From an uncultured Lachnospiraceae bacterium (GTDB lineage: Bacteria > Bacillota > Clostridia > Lachnospirales > Lachnospiraceae): DNA of 58,297 nt. The DNA lies in assembly GCA_947631985.1 (NCBI GenBank), contig CANRNK010000002.1, forward strand, positions 1-58,297, given 5' to 3'. The position numbers and the translations under genes are program-made. Every line of letters starts with the position of its first letter. Position 1 is the stretch's first letter. Under the pieces are notes generated by a model. The model was not told the DNA's origin. It saw only the letters and a program-made list of their open reading frames with translations, and ran no database searches. Shown here piece after piece: positions 1 through 8,201 of this stretch.

Positions 1-50
1 TGAAAGAAAGATGTAGTAAATGAAAGAAAGATGTAGTAAATGAAAGAATA
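1..50. repeat. 20-bp tandem direct repeat at the window edge
   Basis: The unit tgaaagaaagatgtagtaaa occurs twice back to back (1-20, 21-40), and a third partial copy (tgaaagaa) begins at 41. The array may extend to the left of the window. It lies upstream of the recA promoter and codes for nothing I recognise. Confidence 0.85.
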
Positions 51-115
51 AAAGGTGCAAAAAATTATAAAATTGTATCAACTTAAAAAATGCATCCTAT
101 ATACGGAAATAGTAA

Positions 116-144
116 TTGACAAACCAGAACAAATGTTTTATTCT
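116..144 (+). promoter_or_regulatory. recA promoter
   Basis: A -35 TTGACA (116-121) and a -10 TATTCT (139-144) are separated by 17 bp. An inverted repeat AACCAGAA/TTCTGGTT (122-129, 141-148) brackets the spacer and -10. The promoter overlaps the first LexA-like box, which fits SOS control of recA. Confidence 0.75.
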
Positions 145-170
145 GGTTACATAAGCAGAACAAATGTTCT
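126..170. promoter_or_regulatory. two LexA (SOS) boxes controlling recA
   Basis: Box 2, AGAACAAATGTTCT (157-170), has the GAAC-N4-GTTC dyad of Firmicute LexA operators and lies just before the ribosome binding site. Box 1, AGAACAAATGTTTT (126-139), differs in the last half-site and sits between -35 and -10. The two share the core AGAACAAATGTT and are 31 bp apart. LexA control of recA is well established in Firmicutes; binding here is inferred. Confidence 0.75.
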
Positions 171-184
171 TAGAGGGAGATCAC

Positions 185-1264
185 ATGTTAAGAGAAGAAA
201 AATTAAAAGCATTAGATGTCGCACTTGTACAGATTGAGAGACAGTTTGGTAAAGGGGCAGTAATGAAGTTAGGTGATTCAAAAGCACAGATGAATGTTGA
301 AACAACGCCTACTGGTTCACTTAGTCTGGATTTGGCACTTGGACTTGGAGGAATTCCAAAAGGAAGAGTGATTGAAATATATGGCCCTGAATCCAGTGGT
401 AAGACAACTGTAACGCTTCATATGATAGCTGAAATTCAAAAAAGAGGTGGGATAGCTGGTTTTATAGATGCAGAGCATGCTTTAGATCCTGCGTATGCGA
501 AGAATATTGGTGTTGATATTGACAACCTATATATATCACAACCTGATAATGGAGAACAGGCGTTAGAAATAGCTGAGACAATGGTTAGATCTGGCGCAAT
601 TGATATTGTTGTAGTGGATTCGGTTGCAGCACTTGTTCCAAAAGCAGAAATTGATGGTGATATGGGTGATTCTCATATGGGGTTACAAGCAAGGCTGATG
701 TCTCAGGCGCTCAGGAAGTTAACTGCAATTATTAGCAAGTCAAACTGTACAGTTATTTTCATCAATCAGCTTCGTGAGAAGATTGGCGTCATGTTTGGTA
801 GCCCTGAAACAACGACAGGTGGTCGTGCTTTGAAATTCTATGCTTCCATTCGAATGGATGTAAGAAGAGTGGAATCCTTAAAGCAAAGTGGAGAGGTAAC
901 TGGAAACAGAACACGTGTTAAAGTTGTGAAAAATAAAATTGCTCCGCCATTTAAAGAAGCTGAATTTGATATTATGTTTGGACAGGGCATTTCATATGAA
1001 GGTGATGTCCTTGATCTTGCCGCAGAAATTGATGTAATTAATAAAAGTGGTGCATGGTATGCATATGAGGGAAATAAAATTGGACAGGGACGTGAAAATG
1101 CAAAAAATTTCTTGAAAGAGAACCCTGAAATTTGTGAAGCAATCTCTCAAAAAGTAAGAATACATTATCATCTAAATGGCGCAGAAGCGGAACAAGTAGT
1201 GGACTCAAAAGATGCGAAAGAACAAGCAGTAGCACAGGAAACAAAAGAGAAAAAGACTAAATAG
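185..1264 (+). CDS. recA: Recombinase RecA
   Basis: RecA forms ATP-dependent filaments on single-stranded DNA, drives homologous strand exchange and triggers LexA self-cleavage. The 359-residue product has Walker A GPESSGKT near residues 67-74, the Walker B stretch VVVDSVAAL and the L2-region motif [12 protein letters not shown], with an acidic/lysine-rich C-terminal tail. I start it at 185 because AGAGGGAG (172-179) is correctly spaced there; the in-frame ATG at 164 lies within the operator region and would add seven non-conserved residues. recX follows directly. Identification is certain. Confidence 0.98.
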   Translation: MLREEKLKALDVALVQIERQFGKGAVMKLGDSKAQMNVETTPTGSLSLDLALGLGGIPKGRVIEIYGPESSGKTTVTLHMIAEIQKRGGIAGFIDAEHALDPAYAKNIGVDIDNLYISQPDNGEQALEIAETMVRSGAIDIVVVDSVAALVPKAEIDGDMGDSHMGLQARLMSQALRKLTAIISKSNCTVIFINQLREKIGVMFGSPETTTGGRALKFYASIRMDVRRVESLKQSGEVTGNRTRVKVVKNKIAPPFKEAEFDIMFGQGISYEGDVLDLAAEIDVINKSGAWYAYEGNKIGQGRENAKNFLKENPEICEAISQKVRIHYHLNGAEAEQVVDSKDAKEQAVAQETKEKKTK

Positions 1265-1297
1265 ATTTATAAATAGTAGAATATGAGGATTTCTTTC

Positions 1298-1930
1298 ATG
1301 TTATGTACTTCCCTGATTGATTTTGATAAAAAAAGAGTTAAAGTATTTCTTGATGAAGAATTCGCCTTTGTGTTATACAAAGGCGAATTAAATTTATATG
1401 GAATTAAAATAGATCAAATTTTAAATGAAGAAAATTACCATGAGATTGTGCATGTTGTTTTAGTAAAAAGAGCAAAGCTAAGAGCTGCCAATTTAATTGC
1501 GAAGAGAGAATACACCCAGAAACAGATTGAAGATAAACTATCACAGGGGGGATATCCAAGGTCCTGTATAGAAGCTGCAATCAAATTTCTATTGGAATAT
1601 CATTACCTTGACGATAAAAGATATGCCAGGAATTATCTTTTGAGCAGGGTTGCATCTAAAAGCAGGAAACAGTTGGTTATGGAACTGAAAAACAAAGGAA
1701 TTGAGATAGATACGATTGAAACTCTTTTTGATGAAGCAAATGTAGAGGGTGATACAGAAGAAAAAGCAGTAAGATTACTATTGAAAAAAAAGAAATTTGA
1801 CTTTAAGGCAGCAACATATGAAGAAAGAGAAAAAATGAAAGCCTTTTTATTTCGAAGGGGATTTCCATCAGAAATCATTCGTAATGAGGTTAATTCAAGT
1901 GAATATGACGAAGAACACTATGGATTGTAA
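1298..1930 (+). CDS. recX: Regulatory protein RecX
   Basis: RecX modulates RecA filament growth and ATPase activity. The 210-residue product has the family's three-helix repeats, including the phrases KREYTQKQIEDKL, FLLEYHYLDDKRYARNYL and the C-terminal AFLFRRGF. It lies 33 bp after recA, the usual partner, and is probably co-transcribed from the SOS promoter. An in-frame ATG at 1283 is possible, but GAGGA (1285-1289) is placed for the ATG at 1298 and overlaps the earlier codon. Confidence 0.9.
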   Translation: MLCTSLIDFDKKRVKVFLDEEFAFVLYKGELNLYGIKIDQILNEENYHEIVHVVLVKRAKLRAANLIAKREYTQKQIEDKLSQGGYPRSCIEAAIKFLLEYHYLDDKRYARNYLLSRVASKSRKQLVMELKNKGIEIDTIETLFDEANVEGDTEEKAVRLLLKKKKFDFKAATYEEREKMKAFLFRRGFPSEIIRNEVNSSEYDEEHYGL

Positions 1931-1952
1931 GGGAAAGCTTTGTTAGTTTTGC

Positions 1953-1981
1953 TTGACATAACATCAATTTCAGTTTAAAAT
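1953..1981 (+). promoter_or_regulatory. rny promoter with dyad and leader hairpin
   Basis: TTGACA (1953-1958), a 17-bp spacer and TAAAAT (1976-1981). An inverted repeat, CAGTT...AACTG (1971-1988), overlaps the -10. The leader carries a small hairpin TGCAG-gaaaca-CTGCA (2009-2024) before the ribosome binding site. Confidence 0.6.
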
Positions 1982-2076
1982 TTAACTGTTGTAAATTGCG
2001 AATTAGATTGCAGGAAACACTGCATTCTATCCTGATATTAGAACAATGAAAATTAAATAAGGAGGTGCTCCTGTAT

Positions 2077-3624
2077 ATGGCTGGTATTGTAATAGCTGTT
2101 ATTGTAACTCTGATTGTTGGAGTTCCCGCAGGTGCTTTTATTGGAACAACTTATAGAAAAAGAATAGTTGAAGCCAAGATTGGTAATGCGGAGGACAAAG
2201 CGAGAGAGATTATTGATGAAGCTCTAAAAATAGCTGAAAACAAGAAGCGCGAAGGATTACTGGAAGTCAAAGAAGAGTCGATTCGTACGAAGAACGAATT
2301 GGACAAGGAAATCAAAGAACGAAGGGCTGAAATCCAGAGATTTGAGCGCAGAGTTCAGCAAAAAGAAGAGAACATTGATAAAAAGTCGGAGGCTATTGAA
2401 AAAAAAGAAAGTAGTTTGGCGGCAAAAGAAGAGGACATTGCAAAACAGAAGGAAGATATTGCAAAACTGAATGAGCAAAGAGTACAGGAACTAGAGCGAA
2501 TCTCAGGATTAACCTCCGAACAAGCAAAAGAGTATTTGTTGAAAATTGTTGAAGAAGAAGTAAAACATGAAAGTGCTATCTTAATTAAAGAACTGGAAAA
2601 CAGAGCAAAAGAAGAAGCAGATAAAAAAGCGAAAGAACTTGTAGTCAATGCAATTCAAAGATGCGCAGCAGACCACGTTTCTGAAACGACAATATCTGTG
2701 GTTCAACTTCCGAATGATGAAATGAAAGGAAGGATTATTGGTAGAGAAGGAAGAAACATTAGAACTCTCGAAACAATGACCGGTGTTGATTTAATTATTG
2801 ATGATACACCAGAAGCTGTTATTTTATCAGGTTTTGACCCAATCAGAAGAGAAGTTGCAAGAATTGCGCTTGAAAAACTGATTGTAGATGGACGTATTCA
2901 TCCAGCCAGAATTGAAGAAATGGTTGAAAAAGCACAAAAAGAAGTTGAAGTAATGATCAAAGAAGAAGGGGAAGCCGCAACATTAGATGTTGGTGTGCAT
3001 GGAATTCACCCTGAACTTGTAAGATTATTAGGTAAAATGAAGTTTAGAACAAGTTATGGACAGAACGCACTGAAACATTCCATTGAAGTTGCACATCTTG
3101 CGGGGATTATTGCTGCAGAGATGGGACTTGATGTCAGAATGGCAAAACGTGCAGGACTACTCCATGATATTGGAAAAGCAGTTGATCATGAAATGGAAGG
3201 ATCCCATATTCAGTTAGGTGTAGAATTATGTAGAAAATACAAAGAATCACCAATTGTAATTAATTCAGTGGAATCACATCATGGTGATGTAGAGCCTCAG
3301 TCTCTGATTGCTTGTATTGTACAGGCGGCAGATACGATTTCAGCGGCAAGACCTGGTGCCAGAAGAGAAACACTGCAGACTTATACCAGCAGATTAAGAC
3401 AGTTAGAAGACATAACCAACAATTTTAAAGGCGTTGACAAATCCTTTGCTATTCAGGCAGGTAGAGAAGTTCGCGTTATGGTAGTTCCTGAACAGATCAG
3501 TGATTCAGATATGGTTCTATTAGCACGTGATGTCTCGAAGAAAATTGAAGCAGAGCTTGATTATCCGGGACAGATTAAAGTAAATATTATTCGTGAAAGT
3601 CGAGTAATTGATTACGCAAAATAA
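2077..3624 (+). CDS. rny: Ribonuclease Y
   Basis: RNase Y is a membrane-anchored endoribonuclease that starts mRNA decay in Firmicutes. The 515-residue product has an N-terminal membrane segment (about residues 3-25), a long charged coiled coil (about 30-200), a KH domain with [12 protein letters not shown] near residue 217, and an HD domain with HSIEVAH near 333 and LLHDIGK near 362. The start is ATG 2077 with GGAGGTG (2061-2067) seven to nine bases upstream; a GTG at 2065 lies inside that ribosome binding site. It has its own promoter after recX and a strong terminator. The recA-recX-rny order is common in clostridia. Confidence 0.97.
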   Translation: MAGIVIAVIVTLIVGVPAGAFIGTTYRKRIVEAKIGNAEDKAREIIDEALKIAENKKREGLLEVKEESIRTKNELDKEIKERRAEIQRFERRVQQKEENIDKKSEAIEKKESSLAAKEEDIAKQKEDIAKLNEQRVQELERISGLTSEQAKEYLLKIVEEEVKHESAILIKELENRAKEEADKKAKELVVNAIQRCAADHVSETTISVVQLPNDEMKGRIIGREGRNIRTLETMTGVDLIIDDTPEAVILSGFDPIRREVARIALEKLIVDGRIHPARIEEMVEKAQKEVEVMIKEEGEAATLDVGVHGIHPELVRLLGKMKFRTSYGQNALKHSIEVAHLAGIIAAEMGLDVRMAKRAGLLHDIGKAVDHEMEGSHIQLGVELCRKYKESPIVINSVESHHGDVEPQSLIACIVQAADTISAARPGARRETLQTYTSRLRQLEDITNNFKGVDKSFAIQAGREVRVMVVPEQISDSDMVLLARDVSKKIEAELDYPGQIKVNIIRESRVIDYAK

Positions 3625-3640
3625 CAAAATAGTTATTTAA

Positions 3641-3671
3641 GACCTTGAGGGAAACCTCAAGGTTATTTTTT
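3641..3671 (+). terminator. Intrinsic terminator after rny
   Basis: Stem ACCTTGAGG/CCTCAAGGT (3642-3650, 3655-3663) with a GAAA loop, followed by a T-rich run. Confidence 0.9.
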
Positions 3672-3754
3672 TTGTATAATTTTACCAACAGAATAAAAAA
3701 TAAAGCTGAATTTCGATCAGTTATGACAGTTTTAAAAAAATAATTTTTTGTATA

Positions 3755-3783
3755 TTGTTTTGAATAGTAAAGTGTAGTAAAAT
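3755..3783 (+). promoter_or_regulatory. Putative promoter of the aminotransferase gene
   Basis: TTGTTT (3755-3760), a 17-bp spacer and TAAAAT (3778-3783). This is the only clear regulatory signal in the first half of the gene-free stretch 3625-3937; nothing is recognisable in 3674-3750, which is simply AT-rich. Confidence 0.5.
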
Positions 3784-3791
3784 AAGCAAAG

Positions 3792-3816
3792 CATATGTTT
3801 GTACGGTAAACATATG
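3792..3816. promoter_or_regulatory. Operator-like inverted repeat downstream of the promoter
   Basis: Perfect 9-bp arms CATATGTTT (3792-3800) and AAACATATG (3808-3816), spaced by GTACGGT. It starts about nine bases after the -10, so a bound repressor would block initiation. There is no T tract, so it is unlikely to be a terminator. The regulator is unknown. Confidence 0.5.
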
Positions 3817-3905
3817 TACTCCACAGACGGACAAAATTAAGAGTGGTATTTACAAGAAGACAGGAATTGTTGAACAAAAAAAATCTGTTCAGCGATTATA
3901 TTAGG

Positions 3906-3932
3906 TGCATGTAAGAAGCATGCAGATGGGAG
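3906..3932 (+). promoter_or_regulatory. Hairpin-GATGGGA leader element, copy A
   Basis: Hairpin TGCATG (3906-3911), loop TAAGAAG, CATGCA (3919-3924), followed at once by GATGGGAG (3925-3932), with the start codon 13 bases after the first G of that motif. The same layout precedes the LiaF-like gene and the zinc-finger gene in this window. The GGGAG serves as the ribosome binding site, so the hairpin stands directly at the ribosome's landing place. Confidence 0.5.
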
Positions 3933-3937
3933 TGAAA

Positions 3938-5140
3938 ATGGCATTGACTTTATCAAAAAAGGCGCAGTCTGTAAAACCTTCTTCAACATTAGCAATTACA
4001 GCAAAAGCAAAAGAAATGATGGCACATGGAATTGATATTGTAGGATTTGGAGCAGGGGAACCGGATTTTAATACACCTGAAAATGTATGCGAGGCAGCGA
4101 TTGCAGCAATAAAAAGTGGTTTTACAAAATATACACCGGCATCTGGAACCAATGAACTGAAACAGGCAATCAGCAATAAATTTAAAGAATTTAATAAATT
4201 AACATACAATCCAAATCAGATAGTGATAAGTAACGGTGGAAAACATTCTCTTACCAATATTTTCGATGCAATTCTGAATCCCGGCGATGAAGTGATTATT
4301 CCGGCACCCTATTGGCTTAGTTACCCAGAAATGGTAAAACTATCGGACGGTGTACCTGTTTATATTGAAGGATTAAAAGAAAATGGATATAAAGTAACTG
4401 CAGAACAAATCCAGAACGTGATTACGGATAAAACAAAAGCTTTTATATTAAATTCTCCAAGTAATCCGACTGGAATGATTTATACAAGAGAAGAATTACT
4501 TGCAATTGCGGATGTTGTGGTTAAAAACGATATTTATGTTGTAGCAGATGAGATGTATGAGTATTTGATCTACGGAAATGAAGAGCATGTGAGCATTGCT
4601 TCATTAAGTGAAGAAATTTATAATAGAACAATTACTTGTAGTGGACTTTCCAAAAGCTATTCGATGACAGGCTGGAGAATTGGGTATACTGGTTCAAGTG
4701 TTGAAATTGCAAAACTAATGGACTCAGTTCAATCACATGCAACTTCCAATCCAAACTCCATCGCACAGAAAGCTGCGCTTGAAGCTTTGGCTGGCCCTCA
4801 GGATACTGTGGAAGCAATGAAGAAGGAATTCAATGAGCGTAGAATTTATATGTTTGAAAGAATTTCTAAAATGTCTTATCTTTCATGTCTTGAACCCAAG
4901 GGTGCCTTTTATATCTTTATTGACTGTACAGATGCATTAGTGACAAATTACAAGGGAGAATTAGTTGGGACAACCGATCGATTAACCGAAATCTTATTAG
5001 AAGACAAACAGGTTGCTGTTGTGCCATGTGAAGATTTTGGTTTTCCAAATCATATACGATTATCTTATGCAATTAGTATGGAACAAATTAAAAAAGGACT
5101 GGATCGTATTGAATCCCTTACGAAGGAACTTGAAGCATAG
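3938..5140 (+). CDS. PLP-dependent aspartate/aromatic aminotransferase (class I)
   Basis: A fold-type I aminotransferase, most like aspartate aminotransferase of the AspB type; it would move the amino group of aspartate or another amino acid to 2-oxoglutarate. The 400-residue product has FGAGEPDFNTP near the N-terminus, NSPSNPTG, VADEMYEYL, and the PLP lysine in SGLSKSYSMTGWRIGY (about residue 237). The start is ATG 3938 with GGGAG; earlier in-frame GTG and ATG codons lie within the leader hairpin. Substrate choice between aspartate and aromatic amino acids cannot be settled from sequence. Confidence 0.9.
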   Translation: MALTLSKKAQSVKPSSTLAITAKAKEMMAHGIDIVGFGAGEPDFNTPENVCEAAIAAIKSGFTKYTPASGTNELKQAISNKFKEFNKLTYNPNQIVISNGGKHSLTNIFDAILNPGDEVIIPAPYWLSYPEMVKLSDGVPVYIEGLKENGYKVTAEQIQNVITDKTKAFILNSPSNPTGMIYTREELLAIADVVVKNDIYVVADEMYEYLIYGNEEHVSIASLSEEIYNRTITCSGLSKSYSMTGWRIGYTGSSVEIAKLMDSVQSHATSNPNSIAQKAALEALAGPQDTVEAMKKEFNERRIYMFERISKMSYLSCLEPKGAFYIFIDCTDALVTNYKGELVGTTDRLTEILLEDKQVAVVPCEDFGFPNHIRLSYAISMEQIKKGLDRIESLTKELEA

Positions 5141-5196
5141 TGCTAAAAAAATGATAATGAAATGATTTTTAGTATGAAAATGAATTAGTAATTGAC

Positions 5197-5226
5197 AATA
5201 ACCGTAGCATTTGCTACGGTTATTTT
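5197..5226 (+). terminator. Terminator after the aminotransferase gene
   Basis: A 13-bp perfect stem AATAACCGTAGCA/TGCTACGGTTATT (5197-5209, 5212-5224) with a tight loop, then a short T-rich tail. Confidence 0.75.
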
Positions 5227-5258
5227 ACTGTGATTAGCATTGGAGGAGAAGATAATAT

Positions 5259-5795
5259 ATGAAAGAATTTAAAAGATTAAACAGGGAATTGATTTCCAAG
5301 GGATCTATCATAGACTACTATAAAGATACTGTATTAGTTCCAAATGGGAATATCGTAAAATGGGATTTTATTGGGCACAAGGGAGCGGCAGCAATTGTTC
5401 CGATTACACTGGATGGAAAAGTTGTTATGGTAAGACAATATAGAAATGCACTAGACCGTTACACTTGGGAAATACCCGCAGGTGGACTTGATACGCCAGA
5501 TGAACCCACACTGGATGCGGCGATTCGCGAACTTGGAGAAGAGACTGGTTATACAGCAAAAACAGTTGAATTTTTGATTGGCATTAGAACTGCGGTTGCT
5601 TTTTGCAATGAAAAGATTGATATCTATGTAGCGATGGGTTTAACCAAGGGAGAACAAAGTCTGGATGAGGACGAATTTATTCATATAAAAGAATTTACAT
5701 TGGATGAACTCGTAGAAATGATTTATGATGGTAAAATTGAAGATAACAAAACCATATCGGCAATTTTAGCATATAAGAACAAGTATAAAAAGTAA
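5259..5795 (+). CDS. Nudix hydrolase, ADP-ribose pyrophosphatase type
   Basis: It likely hydrolyses ADP-ribose to AMP and ribose 5-phosphate, removing a reactive by-product of NAD turnover. The 178-residue product has a complete Nudix box (G-x5-E-x7-REUxEExGU) running from GLDTPDE to RELGEETGY, preceded by the MVRQYRNALDRYTWEIPAGG stretch typical of ADP-ribose pyrophosphatases. GGAGGAG precedes the ATG. It lies upstream of xerD, the same order as nudF and xerD (ripX) in Bacillus subtilis, which supports the assignment. Confidence 0.9.
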   Translation: MKEFKRLNRELISKGSIIDYYKDTVLVPNGNIVKWDFIGHKGAAAIVPITLDGKVVMVRQYRNALDRYTWEIPAGGLDTPDEPTLDAAIRELGEETGYTAKTVEFLIGIRTAVAFCNEKIDIYVAMGLTKGEQSLDEDEFIHIKEFTLDELVEMIYDGKIEDNKTISAILAYKNKYKK

Positions 5796-5831
5796 AACCT
5801 GTATTTTTTCGTCGAAATATCCAAAAATCGA

Positions 5832-5860
5832 TTGCTTTTCTTAAATTTAATCTTTATAAT
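5832..5860 (+). promoter_or_regulatory. Putative xerD promoter
   Basis: TTGCTT (5832-5837), a 17-bp spacer and a consensus -10 TATAAT (5855-5860), about 50 bp before the xerD start. Confidence 0.6.
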
Positions 5861-5911
5861 GATGGATAGGCATTTGTGATTTTTGTTGATTAGGAAGGGC
5901 TTGGACACAGT

Positions 5912-6796
5912 ATGGAAAGAGAAATTCAGTCATTTATATCTTATTTACATAATAATAAAAAGACTTCTTTGAATACTGAACTTTCCTATAAAAGAGATTT
6001 AAATAAAATGTTGCATTTTATGAAATCACGAGATGTGGTTACTTCTTCTGAAATCACGAAAAAAGTATTAGAAGATTATCTGGATAGTCTTTATGAAAGC
6101 GGATTTGCGGCAGCAACTGTTTCAAGAAATATCGCTTCGCTGAAAGCATTTTTTCATTTTCTGGTAAAAGAATCTTATGTTACAAAAGATATTTCTGATA
6201 TCCTGAAAGCACCTAAAATAGAAAAAAGAGTGCCAGAGGTATTAAGTGCTGAAGAAGTGATTTGTTTGCTTGAGCAGCCCAAATCTGATACACCGAAGGA
6301 AATTAGAGACAAGGCTATGCTTGAAACGCTTTATGCGACTGGAATCAGAGTGAGCGAGTTAATTTCATTAAAATTATCTGATATAAATCTGGCGCAGGGA
6401 TATGTGGTTTGCAAAGACAGCCATAAGGAAAGAGTAATCCCGATTGGCATGCAGGCAAGAAAATCATTATCAGATTATTTAAATCATTCTAGATCTGTTT
6501 TGCTGGACAATCGTTTGGACCCAACCTTATTTGTTAACTGTTCGGGAAAGCCAATGAGTAGACAGGGATTTTGGAAAATTGTGAAGCATTATTCCAAAAA
6601 GGCGGGAATTAGTACAGATATCACACCACATACAATCAGACATTCCTTTGCGGCGCATCTGGTTGAAAATGGTGCAGATTTAAGAAGTGTACAGGAAATG
6701 ATGGGACATTCTGATATTTCGACAACTCAGATTTATGCCAATCTGTCAAATGCAAAAATAAGAGATGTATATATGAAAGCACACCCTAGAGGATAA
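5912..6796 (+). CDS. xerD: Tyrosine recombinase XerD
   Basis: A site-specific recombinase that resolves chromosome dimers at dif. The 294-residue product has an N-terminal SAM-like core-binding domain and a C-terminal catalytic domain. The catalytic residues are visible: Arg in ATGIRVSEL, HTIRHSFAAHL, GHSDISTTQIY and the tyrosine nucleophile in QIYANLS. Length and the lack of any adjacent integrase cargo argue for a housekeeping Xer protein. Assignment as XerD rather than XerC rests on the Nudix-xerD gene order. Confidence 0.92.
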   Translation: MEREIQSFISYLHNNKKTSLNTELSYKRDLNKMLHFMKSRDVVTSSEITKKVLEDYLDSLYESGFAAATVSRNIASLKAFFHFLVKESYVTKDISDILKAPKIEKRVPEVLSAEEVICLLEQPKSDTPKEIRDKAMLETLYATGIRVSELISLKLSDINLAQGYVVCKDSHKERVIPIGMQARKSLSDYLNHSRSVLLDNRLDPTLFVNCSGKPMSRQGFWKIVKHYSKKAGISTDITPHTIRHSFAAHLVENGADLRSVQEMMGHSDISTTQIYANLSNAKIRDVYMKAHPRG

Positions 6797-6822
6797 CCAT
6801 AAGGATGTGCTTTTCTTTTTTT
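6776..6822 (+). terminator. Terminator after xerD
   Basis: Stem AAAGCACA/TGTGCTTT (6776-6783, 6806-6813) overlapping the end of xerD, then TTTTCTTTTTTTT. It separates xerD from the convergent DAHP synthase gene. Confidence 0.75.
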
Positions 6823-6850
6823 GTTAAATTAATTGTATTATTTTGACATT

Positions 6851-7879
6851 TTATTCATAAAAGGCGATTTCTTCGATGAGTCGTTTCGTATCTTCCCAAC
6901 CAAGACAGGGATCGGTAATTGATTTTCCGTAAGTGTTTACGCCTATTTTTTGACACCCTTCTTCAATATAACTTTCGATCATAACACCTTTTACTAATTG
7001 ATAAATATCGGTATTTAGTTTTCGGCTATGCATCACTTCTTTCACAATTCGAATCTGTTCCTTGTATTGTTTGTTTGAATTGGAATGATTTGCATCAATA
7101 ATCGTGGAATGATTTGCAAGATCCATCTTCTGATACATGTTGTACAAACGGTGGAGGTCTTCGTAATGATAATTAGGAATTGAATTACCATGTTTATTTA
7201 CAGCACCACGTAGTACGGTATGTGCGAGCTCATTGCCAGATGTATTTACTTCATATCCCCGATAAATAAAAGAATGGGAGTGCTGCGCAGCATAAACTGA
7301 ATTTAACATAACTGAAAAATCACCACTTGTAGGGTTTTTCATTCCGGATGGAACATCAAATCCACTGACTGTAAGCCTGTGCTGTTGGTCTTCAACAGAG
7401 CGTGCACCAATGGCTACATAGGATAGAATGTCAGAGACATAACCCCAGTTTTCAGGATATAGCATTTCGTCAGCAGCAGTCAGACCTGTTTCAGCAATGG
7501 CCCGGATATGCATCTTACGCATTGCAATCAGACCTTGTAAGAAATCAGGTTGTTTTTCTGGATCTGGTTGATGGACCATTCCTTTATATCCTTCCCCCGT
7601 TGTACGTGGTTTGTTGGTATAAATCCTGGGAATCAGGATAAGCTTGTCGGATACTTTTTCCTGCATTCTGGAAAGCCGATTGATATAATCACAGACAGAA
7701 TCCTCGTTGTCGGCAGAGCATGGTCCGAGAATGACTAGGAATTTATTCGAAACACCAGTAATCACATCTTTGATTTCCTGATCACGTTTCTGTTTGATCA
7801 GCTTGAGGGAATCTGGAAGAGGATATTCTTCTCGGATTTCCTCTGGCGTTGGTAATAGTCTAATATAATTGAATCCCAT
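6851..7879 (-). CDS. aroF: 3-deoxy-7-phosphoheptulonate synthase (DAHP synthase, class I)
   Basis: It condenses phosphoenolpyruvate with erythrose 4-phosphate, the entry step of aromatic amino acid synthesis. The 342-residue product matches the AroF/G/H type: LGPCSADNEDS, PRIYTNKPRTTGEGYKG, ETGLTAADEMLYPENWGY, IGARSVEDQQHR and the late IDANHSNSNKQY metal-site region. It is a single gene rather than part of an aro operon, with its own promoter, so feedback-regulated isozyme status is possible but unproven. The choice of aroF over aroG or aroH is nominal. Confidence 0.93.
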   Translation of the reverse strand: MGFNYIRLLPTPEEIREEYPLPDSLKLIKQKRDQEIKDVITGVSNKFLVILGPCSADNEDSVCDYINRLSRMQEKVSDKLILIPRIYTNKPRTTGEGYKGMVHQPDPEKQPDFLQGLIAMRKMHIRAIAETGLTAADEMLYPENWGYVSDILSYVAIGARSVEDQQHRLTVSGFDVPSGMKNPTSGDFSVMLNSVYAAQHSHSFIYRGYEVNTSGNELAHTVLRGAVNKHGNSIPNYHYEDLHRLYNMYQKMDLANHSTIIDANHSNSNKQYKEQIRIVKEVMHSRKLNTDIYQLVKGVMIESYIEEGCQKIGVNTYGKSITDPCLGWEDTKRLIEEIAFYE

Positions 7880-7915
7880 TTGTTTTCTCCTTCATTTCAT
7901 TTGCAAAGCATGTTT

Positions 7916-7944
7916 ATTATAGTATAACTTTTTCATGAAGGCAA
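7916..7944 (-). promoter_or_regulatory. Promoter of the DAHP synthase gene
   Basis: On the minus strand: TTGCCT (7939-7944), a 17-bp spacer and TATAAT (7916-7921). It is part of the 322-bp divergent gene-free stretch 7880-8201; I see nothing convincing between 7945 and 8065. Confidence 0.65.
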
Positions 7945-8065
7945 GAAAATGCGACCAGGATAGGAACCACTATTTGTAAATTGCTTTTTTCGCCAAGAAT
8001 GTTAAAATAAGTCTGAAAGATATTATTGTTTATAATTTCTTTAGAATTTAATAAAGAGAACAATA

Positions 8066-8094
8066 TTGACATCAAAAATACAGAGTGCTATTAT
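8066..8094 (+). promoter_or_regulatory. Promoter of the nifS-nifU-mnmA operon
   Basis: TTGACA (8066-8071), a 17-bp spacer and TATTAT (8089-8094). An imperfect dyad ATC-ACTT/AAGTGGAT (8098-8118) lies across the expected transcription start and could be an operator. No iscR-type gene is next to it. Confidence 0.7.
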
Positions 8095-8201
8095 GAAATC
8101 ACTTAATACGAAGTGGATTACTAGGAATTAAAATGGAATGGGTAAAACCAAACAAAGCGACCATAAAGTGAGACAAAATGAGAAAGTGGAGAGGGAATCT
8201 T

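Noticed and set aside
55-237. 60-residue ORF upstream of and into recA
   Set aside because: It runs through the recA promoter, LexA boxes and ribosome binding site in another frame and has no family resemblance.
3587-3877. 96-residue minus-strand ORF across the rny terminator
   Set aside because: It overlaps the 3' end of rny and its terminator; composition (F, Y, N, K) is that of random AT-rich sequence and there is no ribosome binding site.
8131-8201. Possible small ORF beginning ATGGGTAAAACC in the nifS leader
   Set aside because: No ribosome binding site before the ATG, and the frame overlaps nifS in another frame.
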